Below, in pieces: positions 61,810 to 64,000 of a DNA stretch of 64,000 nucleotides (its first letter is position 1; every line of letters begins with the position of its first letter). Source of the stretch: Hemibagrus wyckioides (Eukaryota; Chordata; Actinopteri; Siluriformes; Bagridae); contig NC_080710.1 of assembly GCF_019097595.1 (NCBI RefSeq), positions 4,168,280 through 4,232,279 on the forward strand, given 5' to 3'. The notes beneath the pieces were generated by a model. It did no database searches. It worked only from the letters and a program-made list of their open reading frames with translations, and had not been told where the DNA came from. The position numbers and the translations under genes are program-made.

Positions 61810-63367
61810 CTGTGCCTTGCAAAAGTATTCACCCCCCTTGGCATTTTTCATGATTTGTTGCCACACAACCTGGAAATAAAATGGATTATTTGAAGGTTTG
61901 CACCATTTCATTTACAGAACATGCCTACAACTTTGAAGATATGATTTTTTTTTTTATTGTGAAGCAAACAACAAATAGGACAAAATAACAGAAAACTTCA
62001 CCGTGCATAACTATTCACCCCCCTAAAGTCAGTACTTTGTAGAGCCACCTTTTGCGGCAATTACAGCTGCAAATTGCTTTGGATAAGTATCTATGAGCTT
62101 GCCACTGGGATTTTTGCCCATTCCTCAAGGCAAAACTGCTCCAGCTCCTTCATGTTGGATGGTTTCCGCTTGTGAACAGCAATCTTCAAGTCTGACCACA
62201 GATTCTCAATTGGATTGAGGTCTGGGCTTTGACTAGGCCATTCCAACACATTTAAATGTTTCCCCTGAAACCACTCGAGTGTTGCTTTAGCAGTATGCTT
62301 CGGGTCACTGTCCTGCTGGAAGGTGAACCTCCATCCCAGTCTCAAATCACAGGCAGACTGAAACAGGTTTTGCTCAAGAATATCCCTGTGTTTAGCACCA
62401 TCCATCTTTCCCTCGATTCGGATCAGTTTCCCAGTCCCTGCTGCTGAAAAACATCCCTACAGCATGATGCTGCCACCACCATGTTTCACTGTGGGGATGG
62501 TGTTCTTGGGGTTACATACATAGCGTTTTCCTTGGTGGCCGAAAAGTTCAATTTTAGTCTCATCTGATCAGAGCACCTTCCTCCATACATTTGGGGAGTC
62601 TTAACTCAAAACGTAATGGCTTTTTTTCTGGCCCTCTTCCATAAATCCCAGCTCTATGGAGTGTACGGCTTATTGTGATCTCATGCACAGATACACCAGT
62701 CTCTGCTGTGGAACTCTGCAGCTCCTTCAGGGTTATCTTTGGTCTCTGTGCTGCCTCTCTGATTAATGCCCTCCTTGCCCGGTCTGTGAGTTTTGGTGGA
62801 CGGCCCTCTCTTGGCAGGTTTGTTGTGGTACCATGTTCTTTCCATTTGAAGATGATGGATTTGATGGTGCTCCAGGGGATGATCAAACATTTGAATATTT
62901 TTTTATAACCCAACCCTGACTAGTACTTCTCAACAACTTTGTCCCAGATGTGTTTGGAGAGCTCCTTGGTCTTCATGGTGTGATGCCTCTTGCTTAGTGG
63001 TGTTGCAGCCTCTGGGGTCTTTCAGAAAAGGTGCGTTTATACTGACAGATCATGTGACCCTTAGATTGCACACAGGTGGACTTCATTTCACAAATTATGT
63101 GACTTCTGAAGGTAATTGGTTGCACTAGAACTTTTGAGGGGCTTCATAGCAAAGGGGGTGAATACATATGCACATGCCAATTTTCAGATTTTTAATTTTT
63201 AAAAATTCTTTTTTATATATATATTTTCTCATTTCACTTCACCAACTTAGACCATTTTGTGCAGATCCATCACATAAAATTCAGATTAAAAAACATTTAA
63301 ATTACAGGTTATAATGTAACAAAACATGAAAAATGCCAAGGGGGGTGAATAATTTTGCAAGGCACTG
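61810..63367 (-). mobile_element. Full-length Tc1-like element, broken frame
   Basis: A 1558-bp copy flanked by TA. Inverted repeats begin CTGTGCCTTGCAAAAGTATT at left and match the complement at right (GCAAGGCACTG). Minus-strand transposase pieces are 62913-62560 (helix-turn-helix, then GRPPKLTDRARRAL) and 62405-62091 ([14 protein letters not shown] and [16 protein letters not shown]). The first catalytic segment (SDETKIEL) is near 62545-62570 in another frame. Stops and frameshifts make it inactive. Confidence 0.92.
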
Positions 63368-63429
63368 TATATGTGCGGCTTGGTGGCCAATCTTCACCAA
63401 TTTCACATTCCATTATTAAGAGCAGAGTG

Positions 63430-64000
63430 TAGGGTTGAATTATCAGAGCAGTAGCACAGACGTACATAAACTATTGCAATCCACACAACAAAGTGGGACA
63501 AATTGTTGGTGCAGGTCTCACTGACACATCTGTGACCAGGACAGCATATCTTAGTGGTATATCAAGAGCCACAGTGTACAGGGTAAGGTCAGCACACCAC
63601 AACATCCAGGAATGACTTTCCTCACAAGAGGACGCTGTTTGAAAGGCATGTCTGGGTACTAACCTGGATTGAAAAAAAAAAACAACAACTTAAAACCACA
63701 GTTGCCCAACTCACTGCAGAATTAAATGCACCTCAACTCTAGTGTTTACACTAAAAGTGTTTATTGAGGTCAGTATTCATGGTCGGGCTGCTATAGCCAA
63801 ACTGGTGCCAATGCCAAATGGTGCCAGTAGTGGAAATCTTTGGCTGTGGACAATGTGAAACATGTTCTCTGATGAATCCACCTTCACTGTCTTTCCCACA
63901 TCTAGGAGAGTTTTGGAGGAGCACCAAAGAAGCTTGCCACAATTAGAGTAAAGCATGGGGGTAGATCAGTGATGGTTTAGGCTGCAAAATCATGCCAGTT
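63430..64000 (+). mobile_element. Decayed Tc1-like transposase, cut by window end
   Basis: Plus-strand frames show a helix-turn-helix remnant (GISRATVYRVRSAHHN, near 63560-63610) followed by many stops. Peptides from the catalytic region appear later (SLMNPPSLSF and FWRSTKEACHN, 63870-63940). It differs in sequence from the other Tc1 copies here, so it is a further family. The right end lies beyond the window. Confidence 0.75.

Noticed and set aside
60994..61911. 305-codon minus-strand ORF
   Set aside because: Antisense of the Tc1 transposase; the sense strand carries the helix-turn-helix and catalytic motifs.

Overview
The window looks like teleost nuclear DNA: intron-rich host genes with GT-AG splice sites, many Tc1/mariner copies, L2-type LINEs, a tRNA-derived SINE and very long tandem repeats. 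The density of Tc1 copies and the types of dispersed repeat suggest an otophysan fish, possibly a catfish, but that is inference.

Host genes, left to right. (1) arnt, + strand, 991-13106: 18 coding exons from the bHLH exon to the stop; the first exons lie upstream of the window. (2) ctxnd2-like, + strand, 17701-17880: a 59-residue single-pass membrane protein directly downstream of arnt. (3) mrpl51, + strand, 18901-20312. (4) tfpt, - strand, 20931-22509, convergent with mrpl51. (5) ndufa3, + strand, 23560-26732, head-to-head with tfpt across a roughly 1-kb shared promoter region. (6) A compact ice1-like gene, + strand, 31796-36496: 542 codons ending in the ICE1-type C-terminal region. All six reading frames join cleanly across the proposed splice sites.

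Repeats. A 41-bp minisatellite fills the last arnt intron, and a 30-bp minisatellite sits in ndufa3 intron 2. A 23-bp AT-rich array follows the ice1-like gene. From about 37.7 to 50.0 kb lies a satellite of 28-bp units built on a GTAGC...GCTAC palindrome. It is interrupted by an L2 LINE 3' end whose own 3' UTR carries about 115 copies of a 25-bp repeat, and by a second small insertion.

The last 14 kb (50-64 kb) holds no recognisable host gene. It contains a decayed EnSpm/CACTA-like transposase, a decayed tyrosine-recombinase element with zinc fingers, at least five Tc1-type copies of different families and two LTR-like segments.

Known functions: ARNT is the common bHLH-PAS partner for AHR and HIF-alpha; MRPL51 and NDUFA3 are mitochondrial (ribosome, complex I); TFPT is an INO80 subunit; ICE1 belongs to the little elongation complex. 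Nothing suggests they act as one pathway. The neighbour pairs arnt-ctxnd2 and tfpt-ndufa3 match mammalian gene order as I recall it.
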